Assembly (NCBI RefSeq): GCF_046097065.1
Contig: NZ_CP175563.1
Location: 2,356,001-2,420,000 of the forward strand
Direction: 5' to 3'
DNA: 64,000 bases
Source: Syntrophus buswellii
GTDB lineage: Bacteria; Desulfobacterota; Syntrophia; Syntrophales; Syntrophaceae
Below the pieces are notes generated by a model. The model saw only the letters and a program-made list of their open reading frames with translations, made no database searches and was not told where the DNA came from. Positions 17,078-28,024 of this stretch are shown piece after piece. Each line of letters starts with the position of its first letter. Within the stretch, counting starts at the first letter, position 1. The position numbers were made by a program, and so were the translations under genes.

Positions 17078-18988
17078 TTATTTTTCCCGGAGGAGCCGAT
17101 GCTCCCCGGCACGGATCGTCAGTCTCGTCAGATCGAAATATTCCATCAGGGGAATGATGAATTTCCGGGACAATCCTGTCAGCTCCCGGAAGCTGGCGGG
17201 CGTCGCCTTTCCCTCCTTCAGGAGAAGCTTTTTGTAATTCTCCCGGAGTTTATTGAGGCTCTCCTGATGAAAATAGAGGTCTTCACTGATCTTGACCAGG
17301 ACGCCGTCGCGGAGCATGACGTCCATGACCTTGCGCGCCGAATCCTTTTTGGCGGCGAACTGTTCCATCACTTCCCGCATCGTGGGCGGAGTCAAGCCCG
17401 CCTTCAGATAAAGGCGATCCAGGGCCTCCCGCAGCTCCGCCAGGTCTTCCTTCAACTGAATCGTATGATCGGCAAGCCGGATAATCTCCCGGTCCAAAAC
17501 GATTTTCCCCGCCTTTTCCAGGGCCTGGACGGAGGACAGGTACAGCCGAACCGGAACATGGCGTCCCAGAACGGATCGCAGCTCTTCCTTGAGGGAACCT
17601 TCCTTGAGAGGATATTTTTTATGGTAAGCGCTTAATTCCTGGAGAATTTTATTCTGAAGCTGCGAATGGTAAGAAGCGGAAACAACCGTGAGATTATCCT
17701 TGTCCAGCAGAACGAGCGCATGCCGGGAAAGAAGGTGATCCAGGATTTTCCTCAGCCTCGTTGCCGGAATCCCCGTGCGCATGACCAGCGGGGCAAGAGC
17801 AACGCCTTCCGCACCGGACCGCTCGATGATGGCGCTGGTTTTCTCCTCGTCACTGCCGTGATGAAGCTGTTCGAAGGACTCCAGGACAGCCGGGTCATTC
17901 CGCTTATGTTTCCGCGGCAGGGGATCCACGATCAGCCCGCCGCCAAGCGTGGTGATGGGGGAATAGCTGCGGATGACGAAGTGGTCTCCGGCCATGGTTA
18001 CCACCGGTTCCGATGTAAAGAACTGGGCGTAGGCCTTTTCACCCGGCTGGAGCTCTTCCTGGTCCATCAGAAGGATCCGGGCCATGGTTTCGCTGGTCCC
18101 GGTATGAAGACGCACCAGGGAGCGGTGCGTCAGTTTTTTCTTGTCGGGTGGAAGGTATTCCATGAAGGTGTCAACGCGCACGGTAGGCCTCATGGTGTCC
18201 GGATGGACCAGCACCTGCCCTCTCAGGATTTCCGCCTTCTCCAGCCCCTGCAGATTGACCGCTGTCCTCTGGCCGGCTTCCGCGGTAGCCACCGCGGCAT
18301 TGTGAACCTGAAGCCCCCGCACTTTCGCCGTTACGGTTCCCGGAAGCATCTGCACGGTGTCCGCCACACGGACCTGGCCGGAACGCAACGTCCCGGTGAC
18401 AACAGTCCCGAATCCGCGGATGGTGAAGACCCGGTCCACAGGAAGGCGGAAAACCCCGGTATCGGGCTCCTCTTCAATTCCGGCGGCCACCGTTTCCAGG
18501 GCGGCGAGAAGCTCGGGCAACCCTTCGCCCGTCTGCGCGGAAACGGGGATGACGGGCGCGCCTTCGAGAAACGATCCTTTCAGGAAATCGGCCAGGTCTT
18601 CCTGAATGAGGTCCAGCCAGTCCCGATCCACAAGATCGATCTTGGACAGCGCCACGAGCCCCTTGCGGATATTGAGGAGGGAACAGATCTGCAGATGCTC
18701 GCGGGTTTGCGGCATGACGCCCTCATCCGCGGCAATGACCATCAGGACCATGTCGATGCCCGCAGCCCCGGCCACCATGTTTTTTACAAACCGTTCATGG
18801 CCCGGAACATCCACAACGCCGCAGATCCGGCCGCTGCCAAGACGCAGGGAGGCAAAGCCCAGTTCGATGGTGATGCCCCGCTCCTTCTCCTCCTTGAGCC
18901 TGTCCGTATCCACGCCGGTCAGCGCCCTGATAAGCGCCGTCTTGCCGTGATCAACGTGCCCTGCCGTGCCCAGAACAATGTGCTTCAT
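17078..18988 (-). CDS. selB: Selenocysteine-specific elongation factor SelB
   Basis: A 636-residue translation factor delivering selenocysteinyl-tRNA to UGA codons marked by a SECIS hairpin. The GTPase domain has GHVDHGKT, KERGITIELGFA, DVPGHERFVKN and SKIDLVD. Beta-barrel domains follow. The C-terminal third is the winged-helix region that binds SECIS (for example FRELTGLSRKFIIPLMEYFD). Its presence implies the organism makes selenoproteins. selA, selC and any obvious selenoprotein are not in the window. The ATG at 18988 gives the canonical N-terminus MKHIVLGTAGHVDHGKT. Confidence 0.96.
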   Translation of the reverse strand: MKHIVLGTAGHVDHGKTALIRALTGVDTDRLKEEKERGITIELGFASLRLGSGRICGVVDVPGHERFVKNMVAGAAGIDMVLMVIAADEGVMPQTREHLQICSLLNIRKGLVALSKIDLVDRDWLDLIQEDLADFLKGSFLEGAPVIPVSAQTGEGLPELLAALETVAAGIEEEPDTGVFRLPVDRVFTIRGFGTVVTGTLRSGQVRVADTVQMLPGTVTAKVRGLQVHNAAVATAEAGQRTAVNLQGLEKAEILRGQVLVHPDTMRPTVRVDTFMEYLPPDKKKLTHRSLVRLHTGTSETMARILLMDQEELQPGEKAYAQFFTSEPVVTMAGDHFVIRSYSPITTLGGGLIVDPLPRKHKRNDPAVLESFEQLHHGSDEEKTSAIIERSGAEGVALAPLVMRTGIPATRLRKILDHLLSRHALVLLDKDNLTVVSASYHSQLQNKILQELSAYHKKYPLKEGSLKEELRSVLGRHVPVRLYLSSVQALEKAGKIVLDREIIRLADHTIQLKEDLAELREALDRLYLKAGLTPPTMREVMEQFAAKKDSARKVMDVMLRDGVLVKISEDLYFHQESLNKLRENYKKLLLKEGKATPASFRELTGLSRKFIIPLMEYFDLTRLTIRAGEHRLLREK

Positions 18989-19261
18989 GGAATGTTACTA
19001 CCTTATAACCGCTTTTCGATGAAGGAAGTTCCCTGTTGAAAAAAAAAGACTGTCTGGAGAGTTTCTCCGGGAAAATTCTTCTTAACAAAGTCCCTTCATT
19101 TTCACAACGGATAAAAGCATCCCATCTCCTCCCGGAATTTTCAGGCGGGTCCGCTCCCTGAATTTCCTTCCCGGCCCGGAAGGGAAATCTTCCGGTCTCC
19201 GCAAAGGTCTTCCTTTCCCTTTCTGTTCTTCCTTGCTATAAAAACCGTTCTTCGCTATGAC

Positions 19262-20110
19262 ATGAAAACAGCATTCACCATTGAGGAGATTCCATACCCG
19301 TTGACGGACATCAAAAGAACAAGACTATTTTATCATCTCAAAAAATGGATCGAGAAGGCGGTCATGGATTACCGCATGATCGAAAAGGGGGACAGGGTTC
19401 TTGTCGGGGTTTCCGGCGGGGCGGACAGCCTGGCCCTGCTGGATCTGCTTAATTCCCCCATGGTTTTCGTCCCCGAATTCCACCTTGTCGCCGTTCACAT
19501 TGACCTTGGATTTGAGGAGGACTCGGCGGGTTATGACCGGCTGGATCGCTTTTTGAAGGAGGGAGGATATGACTGCGTCCTGGAGAGGACGGAGATCGGA
19601 CCCCTGTCGCACAGCGCTTACAACAAAAAGAATCCCTGTTTTCTCTGTTCGAGGCTGCGAAGGAAACGGCTTTTCGAGATCGCCCAGGAGAAGGGCTGCA
19701 ACAGAATCGCCCTGGCACATCACCAGGATGACATCATTGAAACGCTGCTGATCAACATGTTCTATGGCCGGGAAATCAGCACCATGATGCCTGATCAGCC
19801 GATTTTCGGCGGAACGAAGCACATCATCCGGCCCCTTGCCTATATCCGGGAGGAGCTGGTCAAGAAGTACAGCCGTGAACGGGAATTTCCGATTCTAGAA
19901 TCGGCATGCCCAACAGGCCCCGTCTCCCGCAGACGCTACATTAAAGACCTGCTGAACCAGTTGGAGCGGGACAACAAGGACATCCGCGCCAATATTTTCA
20001 AGGCGATGGGCCACGTCAAGATGGATTATCTGCCCGGCCTGCCCGCCTCGCGGCGGCCGGTTTCAGGTAGAATGGAAATGGTCGTGAACGACTGCGGCCT
20101 GGACCGGTAA
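19262..20110 (+). CDS. TtcA-like tRNA thiolation ATPase
   Basis: A 282-residue PP-loop ATPase resembling TtcA, which inserts sulfur at cytidine 32 of tRNA. The PP-loop SGGADS, the CFLC pair (Cys126, Cys129) and a third cysteine in SACPTG (Cys216) match the three [4Fe-4S] ligands of TtcA. The LAHHQDDIIETLLINMFYG segment is also typical. Distinction from other two-thiouridine/cytidine enzymes is not certain from sequence alone. Divergent from selB across 273 bases; followed by smpB. Confidence 0.83.
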   Translation: MKTAFTIEEIPYPLTDIKRTRLFYHLKKWIEKAVMDYRMIEKGDRVLVGVSGGADSLALLDLLNSPMVFVPEFHLVAVHIDLGFEEDSAGYDRLDRFLKEGGYDCVLERTEIGPLSHSAYNKKNPCFLCSRLRRKRLFEIAQEKGCNRIALAHHQDDIIETLLINMFYGREISTMMPDQPIFGGTKHIIRPLAYIREELVKKYSREREFPILESACPTGPVSRRRYIKDLLNQLERDNKDIRANIFKAMGHVKMDYLPGLPASRRPVSGRMEMVVNDCGLDR

Positions 20111-20193
20111 GGAAATCAGCCATCCGTCATCGTTAACGGCCATGCAGAAAAAGCGGCGAAAAGGACGGACAAAAACCCGAAGGTAAAATCGAA

Positions 20194-20670
20194 GTGGCAA
20201 AGAAGGAAACGTCGGAAAAAATCATCTGCACGAACAAAACCGCCAGGCTCAATTATTTTATCGAAGATACCTATGAGGCCGGAATTGTGCTGGTGGGAAC
20301 GGAAGTGAAAGCCCTGCGGGACGGCAAGGGCAATTTGAAAGACAGCTACGTGGCGGTAAAAAATGAAGAGATCTTTCTTTACGGAATGCACATCGGCCTC
20401 TATTCCCATGGCAATCGCCTGAATCACGAACCGGAACGGGTCCGCAAGCTGCTCATGCACAAACGGGAAATCAAGAGGCTTTACGGGAAATCGCGGGAAA
20501 AGGGATTTACCCTGATTCCCTTGAAGGTATATTTCAAAGACGGCCGGATCAAGGTGGAAATCGGGGTGGGCCGCGGCAAGAAGCTCTACGACAAAAGAGA
20601 GGATCTCAAGCTGAAGGAGGACCGCCGGGCCATGGAGCGTGGCTTGCGAAGCCGCAGCCGGGAAGGATGA
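20194..20670 (+). CDS. smpB: SsrA-binding protein SmpB
   Basis: The 158-residue tmRNA partner needed for trans-translation. The family N-terminus (NKTARLNYFIEDTYEAGIVL, GTEVKALRDGKGNLKDSY) and the basic C-terminal tail (GRGKKLYDKREDLK...) are intact. Translation starts at GTG 20194 with AAGG upstream. It lies immediately before ssrA, the RNA it binds, a common arrangement. Confidence 0.97.
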   Translation: MAKKETSEKIICTNKTARLNYFIEDTYEAGIVLVGTEVKALRDGKGNLKDSYVAVKNEEIFLYGMHIGLYSHGNRLNHEPERVRKLLMHKREIKRLYGKSREKGFTLIPLKVYFKDGRIKVEIGVGRGKKLYDKREDLKLKEDRRAMERGLRSRSREG

Positions 20671-20711
20671 GAGTGAAAACTTGGTTCACCCTATCGGTTG
20701 ACAGAGAGCCC

Positions 20712-20743
20712 TTGACTTATGATATCGCCGGTATTATTATAAT
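20712..20743 (+). promoter_or_regulatory. Probable promoter of ssrA
   Basis: TTGACT at 20712-20717 with TATTAT at 20735-20740 (17-base spacer); an overlapping TATAAT at 20738-20743 has a 20-base spacer. The distance to the mature tmRNA 5' end is about 50 bases, leaving room for a processed leader. Confidence 0.55.
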
Positions 20744-20791
20744 GGAAAGTAAAGATTCCTTGCGGATCATCTGTTCTTTGAGAGAAAAATA

Positions 20792-21148
20792 GGGGGCGTC
20801 ACGGTTTCGACGGGGATAGTTGAAGCTGTAGCAGCGTATCGAGGTTCCTACAGGCCTCGTTAAACAGGTAGGAAAACAATACTCGCAAACGACTACGAGT
20901 ACGCTTTAGCCGCTTAGTCGGCTAACGTTCTTTCTGGTTCCGCCTGCCGGATCAGAGAGGGCGTCATTTCAGGCAGGATAGTCCTTACCTTCTCCTGCGG
21001 GGAAAAGGGCGAAATTCAACACGGGATAGCAGCCTGTCAAGCCTGCCTTTGGGCGTTACGGGATGCGAAAGACAAATCAAAGGATACATACGTAGAAACT
21101 GCAGTGGAATGTTTTCGGACGCGGGTTCGACTCCCGCCGCCTCCACCA
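20792..21148 (+). ncRNA. ssrA: tmRNA
   Basis: Transfer-messenger RNA, about 357 bases. The 5' end GGGGGCG pairs with CGCCTCC before the encoded ACCA, and the GGTTTCGACGGGGAT motif near the 5' end and the GGTTCGACTCCCGCC T-arm near the 3' end are diagnostic. The tag frame starts at GCA 20885 and ends at TAG 20915-20917, encoding ANDYEYALAA. Works with SmpB, encoded just upstream. The 3' end is a known insertion target for integrative elements, and foreign-looking DNA begins directly after it. Confidence 0.97.
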
Positions 21149-21163
21149 TGAGACACAAGACAC

Positions 21164-21206
21164 ACCCGTTCATTAGCCGCATCCGGTTACTGGACGGGTT
21201 TTTTTC
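21164..21206 (+). terminator. Terminator of ssrA
   Basis: ACCCGTTCA pairs with TGGACGGGT (one G-U pair), followed by a run of seven Ts. The loop contains a further short GC-rich stem. Confidence 0.75.
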
Positions 21207-21248
21207 TGCGTATTGTCAGCGACTTGCGTCGCTTTCAGGGCTCCGGCG

Positions 21249-21449
21249 CTACCGCCCCGATCTCTCCCTTTTGGGGAAATCGGTCATACCCCGCTTCTCT
21301 TTCGCCTCAAAATTCTCCGCATTCTTACCCCCATTCTCCGGACCTCGTCCGGTGTCCTGCATCTTTGCCTGCAACCGCTGCTCGGCGATCTAGTCGGCAA
21401 ACTGGTTGATACTCTTCATGATTCCGTCATACAGGTCGTTGATATCCAT
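21249..21449 (-). pseudogene. Possible small gene interrupted by an amber codon
   Basis: On the minus strand, AGGAG lies 9 bases before an ATG at 21449. The frame gives MDINDLYDGIMKSINQFAD, then TAG (21390-21392), then continues open for 46 further codons to a second TAG at 21249-21251. The amino-acid composition looks protein-like on both sides of the first stop. It could be a decayed gene, a 19-residue peptide, or chance. I recognise no family. The stretch 21149-21736 otherwise has no convincing gene. Confidence 0.3.
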
Positions 21450-21479
21450 GGTCGGTCACTCCTCATTTTGGGTTATGCC

Positions 21480-21571
21480 CTTACTTACCGGAGAGACGGA
21501 AAAAGCGTCGGGTGTCGGTCGAATTTTTTTGTGCTGGCTTGCATGGGTCTTACTTACCGGGTGACTGTAGA
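21480..21571. repeat. Pair of CTTACTTACCGG direct repeats
   Basis: CTTACTTACCGG occurs at 21480-21491 and 21549-21560. Each copy is followed after similar spacing by GTCGGG, so the imperfect repeat unit is about 34 bases. They lie upstream of the XRE regulator gene and may be its operators. Confidence 0.5.
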
Positions 21572-21638
21572 ATGTGTCGGGGGAAATCTTTTACTGCCGT
21601 GTCGCAGGGGAATTTCGGCAATGATTTCAAGGTCGCGC

Positions 21639-21670
21639 TTGACATTTGCGGCTCCATGGATGATATATCA
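21639..21670 (+). promoter_or_regulatory. Candidate promoter and operator of the hsd operon
   Basis: TTGACA at 21639-21644 is followed by a perfect 10-bp palindrome, TGATATATCA (21661-21670), at the expected place of the -10 element. The regulator encoded at 21737 could bind the palindrome and repress its own operon. The -10 match itself is weak. Confidence 0.45.
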
Positions 21671-21736
21671 AGTGATAAATCGGGCGTTATGAATGGTGCG
21701 CCAGTACATCAGATAGATTCAGCAAGGAGAAATCCA

Positions 21737-21970
21737 TTGGACGAGCAACACAGCATGGCGAGGCTGGTCCGTGAGCTTCGGGAACTTACCGGTCTGACTC
21801 AGGAAAAGTTCGCAGCCAAGCTCGGGGTGACCTTCCCCACGATCAACCGCTGGGAGAACGACCGCGCCAAGCCGTCGCCGCTGGCTCTGGAAAAGATCGA
21901 GAGCCTGCTGCGCAGCCTGGGGGACAAGGGCGAGGCCCTGCATAAAGCGTATTTTGGGAAGGAAGCCTGA
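21737..21970 (+). CDS. XRE-family HTH regulator
   Basis: A 77-residue helix-turn-helix protein of the Cro/CI (XRE) type: RELTGLTQEKFAAKLGVTFPTINRWENDRAKPSP is the DNA-binding core. The preferred start is TTG 21737 because AAGGAGA lies 6 bases upstream; an ATG at 21755 is the alternative. The frame is open further upstream but that part looks non-coding. It ends 2 bases before hsdM, so it is probably the controller of the restriction operon, by analogy with small regulators that delay restriction. Confidence 0.85.
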   Translation: MDEQHSMARLVRELRELTGLTQEKFAAKLGVTFPTINRWENDRAKPSPLALEKIESLLRSLGDKGEALHKAYFGKEA

Positions 21971-21972
21971 GC

Positions 21973-24083
<2,111 letters not shown>

Positions 24084-24087
<4 letters not shown>

Positions 24088-25211
24088 GCGGAAGCACGGT
24101 CGCAATATCCGATCTTGGCCGTGTCGTAACCGGCAAGACTCCCAGTACGAAAAATGCTGCATTTTTTGATGGAGAATACCAGTTCGTGACTCCATCGGAT
24201 TTGGACTGGAAGACTTACTACTGCCACACAACCGAGAGAACCGTCACGGATGATGCGAAAAAGTCTCACCTGAATCAGTTTATCCCTAGCAATGCAGTGA
24301 TGGTGACCTGCATAGGCAACACCATTGGAAAATGTGGCCTGTCATCCTCAGATTGCCTGACGAACCAGCAAATCAACAGCATCATCCCAAGTGAGGGCAT
24401 TGACCCGAAATTTGTCTATTACCTTCTTGTCCATAACACCGACTCAATCAGGGGCTTTGGGCTTGGTGGTGGCTCAGCCACGCCTATTCTCAACAAGACG
24501 TCTTTTTCCAAGATCAAATTACGTGTTCCTCCTCAACATCAATGGGTCAACATTGCAAGCACTCTCTCCGCCTACGACGACCTGATCGAGAACAACCGGC
24601 GGCGGATCCAGTTGCTGGAGCAGGCGGCGCGGCTGCTCTACAAGGAATGGTTCGTCCACCTCCGCTTCCCCGGCCACGAACACACCCAAATCATCGACAG
24701 CGTGCCGGAGGGGTGGGAGAAGAAGCGGTTGGGTACGATTGCCACCATGAAATACGGTAAAGCCCTGAAGAACGACGACCGCGTCCCTGGGCCTTTTCCG
24801 GTCTACGGCTCAAGCGGGATTGTTGGGTCCCACGCAAAAGCCCTCGTGTCCGGCCCAACCATCATCGTCGGCCGCAAAGGTAATGTGGGCAGCGTGTACT
24901 GGTCACCGGACGATTGTCACCCCATCGATACGGTGTACTACATCGACTCGGGAAACTGCTCGCTCTTCCTCTACTACGCCCTGCAGCAGATGACCTTCAT
25001 CAGCACGGATGTTGCCGTTCCGGGCTTGAATCGCGATTTTGCCCACAGCCGTTTGCTGCTGGTCGCGGATCAGAAGATTCATCGTTTGTTCGAGGAAACG
25101 GTTTTGCCGCTGCATCAGCAGATGGAATTGTTGAAGCGGCAGAATGCATCGCTCGCCAAAGCCCGCGACCTCCTCCTGCCCAAAATGATGAACGGGGAGG
25201 TGGCGGTATGA
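24084..25211 (+). CDS. hsdS: Type I restriction-modification specificity subunit HsdS
   Basis: A 375-residue DNA-recognition subunit with two target-recognition domains. The first begins VAISDLGRVVTGKTPSTKNAAFF; the central conserved helix includes the LSAYDDLIENNRRRIQLLEQAARLLY block; the second domain ends with the matching C-terminal helix (LPLHQQMELLKRQNASLAKARDLLLPKM). It determines the methylated and restricted sequence, which cannot be predicted here. It starts with ATGA overlapping the hsdM stop, and its own stop overlaps the next gene in the same way. Confidence 0.94.
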
Positions 25212-25966
25212 GCCGCAAGTACCCCTTAGCAGACGTTAAAATTTTGTACGGCTTGGCAGCGGCTCGTTGCGCATTTCCAAGGTGCAGGAAAGAAGTTGTT
25301 CTTGAGGGAACGACCACGGACAAGACAAAGCAGATTGGCAAGATAGCCCATATTGTCGCCCATTCAGAGAACGGTCCTCGTTCCGATTCCAGTTATCCAA
25401 AAGACAAACTCGATACTTATGATAACTGGGTACTGCTTTGCCCAACATGTCACGACATCGTGGACGCCCATGAAAACCGATATACCGTAGCATCCCTGCG
25501 AAAACTAAAAATCGAACATGAATCATGGGTTCAAGACAGCCTTAACGAGTCGATGTCCCAAATATCATTTGCCGAGCTGGAGGTCGCCGTAAATGGTATT
25601 TCCTCTCAGCAGGCATTGACCCAACCCGAAGGTTTCTCGGTTATCACACCTGACGCAAAGATCAAAAAGAATCAACTGTCCGATACGACTCGGCAAATGA
25701 TTGCCATGGGGCTTATGCAGGCTCGACAGGTCAAAACCTACCTTGAACATGTTGAGCAAATAGATTCCGGATTTATTCAGCGGCTGGTCGGTGGCTTCCA
25801 GGAAAAATACCGAACCATCATACAGGATAAACAGCTAAACTCTGACGCCGTGTTCGAGGAATTGCTCAATTTTTCATCATCGAAAGGGGACGATTTCAAG
25901 ACTCGGGCCGCTGGCCTTGCCCTACTTTCACATCTCTTCGAAACCTGCGAGGTGTTTGAGAAATGA
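25208..25966 (+). CDS. HNH endonuclease, effector of an ABC-three-component system
   Basis: A 252-residue protein. The N-terminal HNH nuclease has a zinc knuckle (Cys21, Cys26, Cys78, Cys81) and catalytic positions His48/His52, Asn73 and His82 (KIAHIVAH, NWVLLCPTCHDIVD). The C-terminal half (about residues 115-250) is not a nuclease and fits the adaptor domain expected in ABC-3C effectors, though I cannot confirm the exact family. The ATGA start overlaps the hsdS stop, and the stop overlaps the middle-component gene. It would cut nucleic acid when the ATPase senses a trigger; this is inferred from the family. Confidence 0.8.
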   Translation: MSRKYPLADVKILYGLAAARCAFPRCRKEVVLEGTTTDKTKQIGKIAHIVAHSENGPRSDSSYPKDKLDTYDNWVLLCPTCHDIVDAHENRYTVASLRKLKIEHESWVQDSLNESMSQISFAELEVAVNGISSQQALTQPEGFSVITPDAKIKKNQLSDTTRQMIAMGLMQARQVKTYLEHVEQIDSGFIQRLVGGFQEKYRTIIQDKQLNSDAVFEELLNFSSSKGDDFKTRAAGLALLSHLFETCEVFEK

Positions 25967-26190
25967 TTCTTCCTTCGAAGCACATATCTGAAGGGCAAGC
26001 GCTGATCGGTGTCGGCGCTGTTGTGCTTCGTCACGTTGAACGGCAACAGACCATTACCAGCCTTTGGGATAAAGTGCGAGATGAACCTTCTGTTGGCACA
26101 TTTGAACGGTTTGTCCTTGCCTTGGATCTCTTATACATCATAGGGGTCATCGATCTCTCTAAAGGCATGATCCGTCGGGGGGCCTCATGA
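25963..26190 (+). CDS. ABC-three-component system middle component (MC6-like)
   Basis: A 75-residue protein whose pattern, MILPSKHISEGQALIGVGAV near the start and FERFVLALDLLYIIGVIDL near the end, matches middle component 6 of ABC-three-component conflict systems. It probably has a winged-helix-like fold bridging effector and ATPase. It overlaps both neighbours by 4 bases (ATGA junctions), so its production is coupled to the HNH effector and the DUF2326 ATPase. Confidence 0.8.
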   Translation: MILPSKHISEGQALIGVGAVVLRHVERQQTITSLWDKVRDEPSVGTFERFVLALDLLYIIGVIDLSKGMIRRGAS

Positions 26191-27950
26191 TCCACAGCTT
26201 GACTGCCAATCATCGCTCGTTTCATCCCGTCGAGTTCACCACGGGACTTAATGTCATATTGGCCGAGCGTTCTGAGACTTCCACGGAGAAAGACACTCGA
26301 AACGGCGTCGGCAAAACGACGCTGCTTGAGATTATCGATTTCTGCCTCGGAAGCCGCCCAACCAAAGGCAAGGGATTACTGATCGAGCCCTTACAATCTT
26401 GGGCGTTCACCCTTGAGATCACCCTTCGCGGCAATCGAGTAAAGGTCACGCGAGCGGTGGCGGATCAAAACCGAATTATCGTTGAGGGACCAACGGACGG
26501 ATGGCCAGAGAATCCTGACCTGGACGATCAGACTGGTGAGCGAGTCTACAAGGCAGAACGATGGCGAATGCTGTTGGGGTGGGCATTTTTTGATCTACCT
26601 CGTTCGTCGGATCAACTCCCATACAGACCGAGCTATCGAAGCTTGATCTCCTATTTTGTGCGTCTTGGGCCGGATGCGTATACGAGCCCTTTCAGACATT
26701 TCCGGCAACAGAAGACATGGGACATCCAGCTTCACACTGCCTATGTACTGGGAATGAATTGGGAGTATGCCTCACGATGGCAAGGTCTGAAGGACCAAGA
26801 AGAAGGCGCCAAGGCGCTCGAGAAGGCGATCAAGACGGGGGCGATGGAAGGCGCAATAGGCACCGTCGGCGAACTTGAAACCCAGCGCATTCAGTTGGAG
26901 CAACAGGCCGCCAATGCCAAACAGGCTTTGGACACATTCAAAGTCCATCCACAGTATGAATCCGTTCAGGAAGAAGCAGACCGGCTGACCTCAGAGATTC
27001 ACGAACTTGCCAACCAAAATGTTGCCTACAGGCGTCGCTTGAAACGCTATGAAGAATCCATCAAGGAAGAAAAGCCACCTGCTTCGGTATCCCTTGAACG
27101 TTTGTATGAAGAGGCAGGTCTAGTTTTCCCTGACACAGTTAAGCGGACACTGGAAGAAGCCAAAGCGTTTCACCATGACATCATCTCGAATCGTCGTGAA
27201 TTCCTGGGGTCTGAAATCACCCGTATCCGGCAGGTTGTCGACGACAGAGAAACACGCATCAGGGAAAAGACCGATCTTCGTGCCGAGGTGATGCAGGTTC
27301 TTCAAACGCACGGCGCACTGCAGGAGATGACGTTACTCCAAGAAAGATATGTGTCGTTGCATGGCTCCCTTGAGCGCGTGCAGGCCAGATTGCGGGAAAT
27401 GAAGAGCCTAAAGGCTTCAAAACGTGAAGTAAAGGCGGCGAAGGACGATTTGGTTCAGACAGCTGAACGCGACCATGAGGAGAGAAGGGATAAGTGGTCT
27501 GAAGTTGTTCGCCTCTTCAATGAGCATTCTCAAGCTCTTTATAAATCACCCGGCAAGCTGGTGATCGATGTCGGCGAGACCGGTTACAAGTATCAAGTGG
27601 ATATTGAGCGCAGCGGAAGCGAGGGAATAGAGAAAATGAAAATTTTCTGTTTCGATCTTGCTGTGCTTCAGCTTCAAATGCAAAGCGGACGAGGTATTGA
27701 CTTCCTCATTCATGACACCTTGATGTACGACTCCGTTGATGTTCGGCAACGGGCGCTGGCATTCGAGCGAGCTCACGAGATCACCTCTGTATTTGACGGT
27801 CAATATATCTGCACCATCAATTCGGATATGGTTCCAGAAGCAGACTTTACCGAAGGCTTTGACTTCCAACAATTTGTGCGTCTTAGATTATCGGATACTT
27901 CGCCGTCAGACAGTCTGCTCGGCATACGTTTCGAGAGGCCGGGTAGATGA
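26187..27950 (+). CDS. DUF2326 SMC-like ATPase of an ABC-three-component system
   Basis: A 587-residue ABC ATPase of the SMC/RecF kind. The Walker A is RNGVGKTTLLEII (Lys43), preceded by the N-terminal SLTANHRSFHPVEF strand. A long charged, coiled-coil-prone middle runs from about residue 200 to 440. The C-terminal half-site contains the Walker B-like GIDFLIHDTLMYDSVD. DUF2326 proteins are the ATPase component of ABC-3C systems, thought to detect DNA structures of invaders. Start and stop overlap neighbours by 4 bases. Confidence 0.85.
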   Translation: MIHSLTANHRSFHPVEFTTGLNVILAERSETSTEKDTRNGVGKTTLLEIIDFCLGSRPTKGKGLLIEPLQSWAFTLEITLRGNRVKVTRAVADQNRIIVEGPTDGWPENPDLDDQTGERVYKAERWRMLLGWAFFDLPRSSDQLPYRPSYRSLISYFVRLGPDAYTSPFRHFRQQKTWDIQLHTAYVLGMNWEYASRWQGLKDQEEGAKALEKAIKTGAMEGAIGTVGELETQRIQLEQQAANAKQALDTFKVHPQYESVQEEADRLTSEIHELANQNVAYRRRLKRYEESIKEEKPPASVSLERLYEEAGLVFPDTVKRTLEEAKAFHHDIISNRREFLGSEITRIRQVVDDRETRIREKTDLRAEVMQVLQTHGALQEMTLLQERYVSLHGSLERVQARLREMKSLKASKREVKAAKDDLVQTAERDHEERRDKWSEVVRLFNEHSQALYKSPGKLVIDVGETGYKYQVDIERSGSEGIEKMKIFCFDLAVLQLQMQSGRGIDFLIHDTLMYDSVDVRQRALAFERAHEITSVFDGQYICTINSDMVPEADFTEGFDFQQFVRLRLSDTSPSDSLLGIRFERPGR

Positions 27951-28024
27951 GTGCTTACACGGAGAACAGCCTTGGCCAGCAGACGGCCGCCAACGGTACA
28001 TCAGAGCAGGGAGGTAACAAGTGA
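27947..28024 (+). pseudogene. 25-codon scar resembling the N-terminus of HsdR
   Basis: ATG at 27947 overlaps the DUF2326 stop and encodes 25 residues beginning MSAYTENSLGQQTA before TGA at 28022-28024. The first 14 residues resemble the start of the HsdR encoded 1.2 kb downstream (SYTEDTLVQQTTA), and the DNA under them is also similar (both contain CAGCAGAC followed by CCGCC). After that the similarity stops. The likely reading is a remnant of an hsdR 5' end left by insertion or recombination. Confidence 0.55.

Noticed and set aside
17666..19039. 457-codon frame antisense to selB
   Set aside because: It is a high-GC shadow of a clear selB gene with all GTPase motifs on the other strand.
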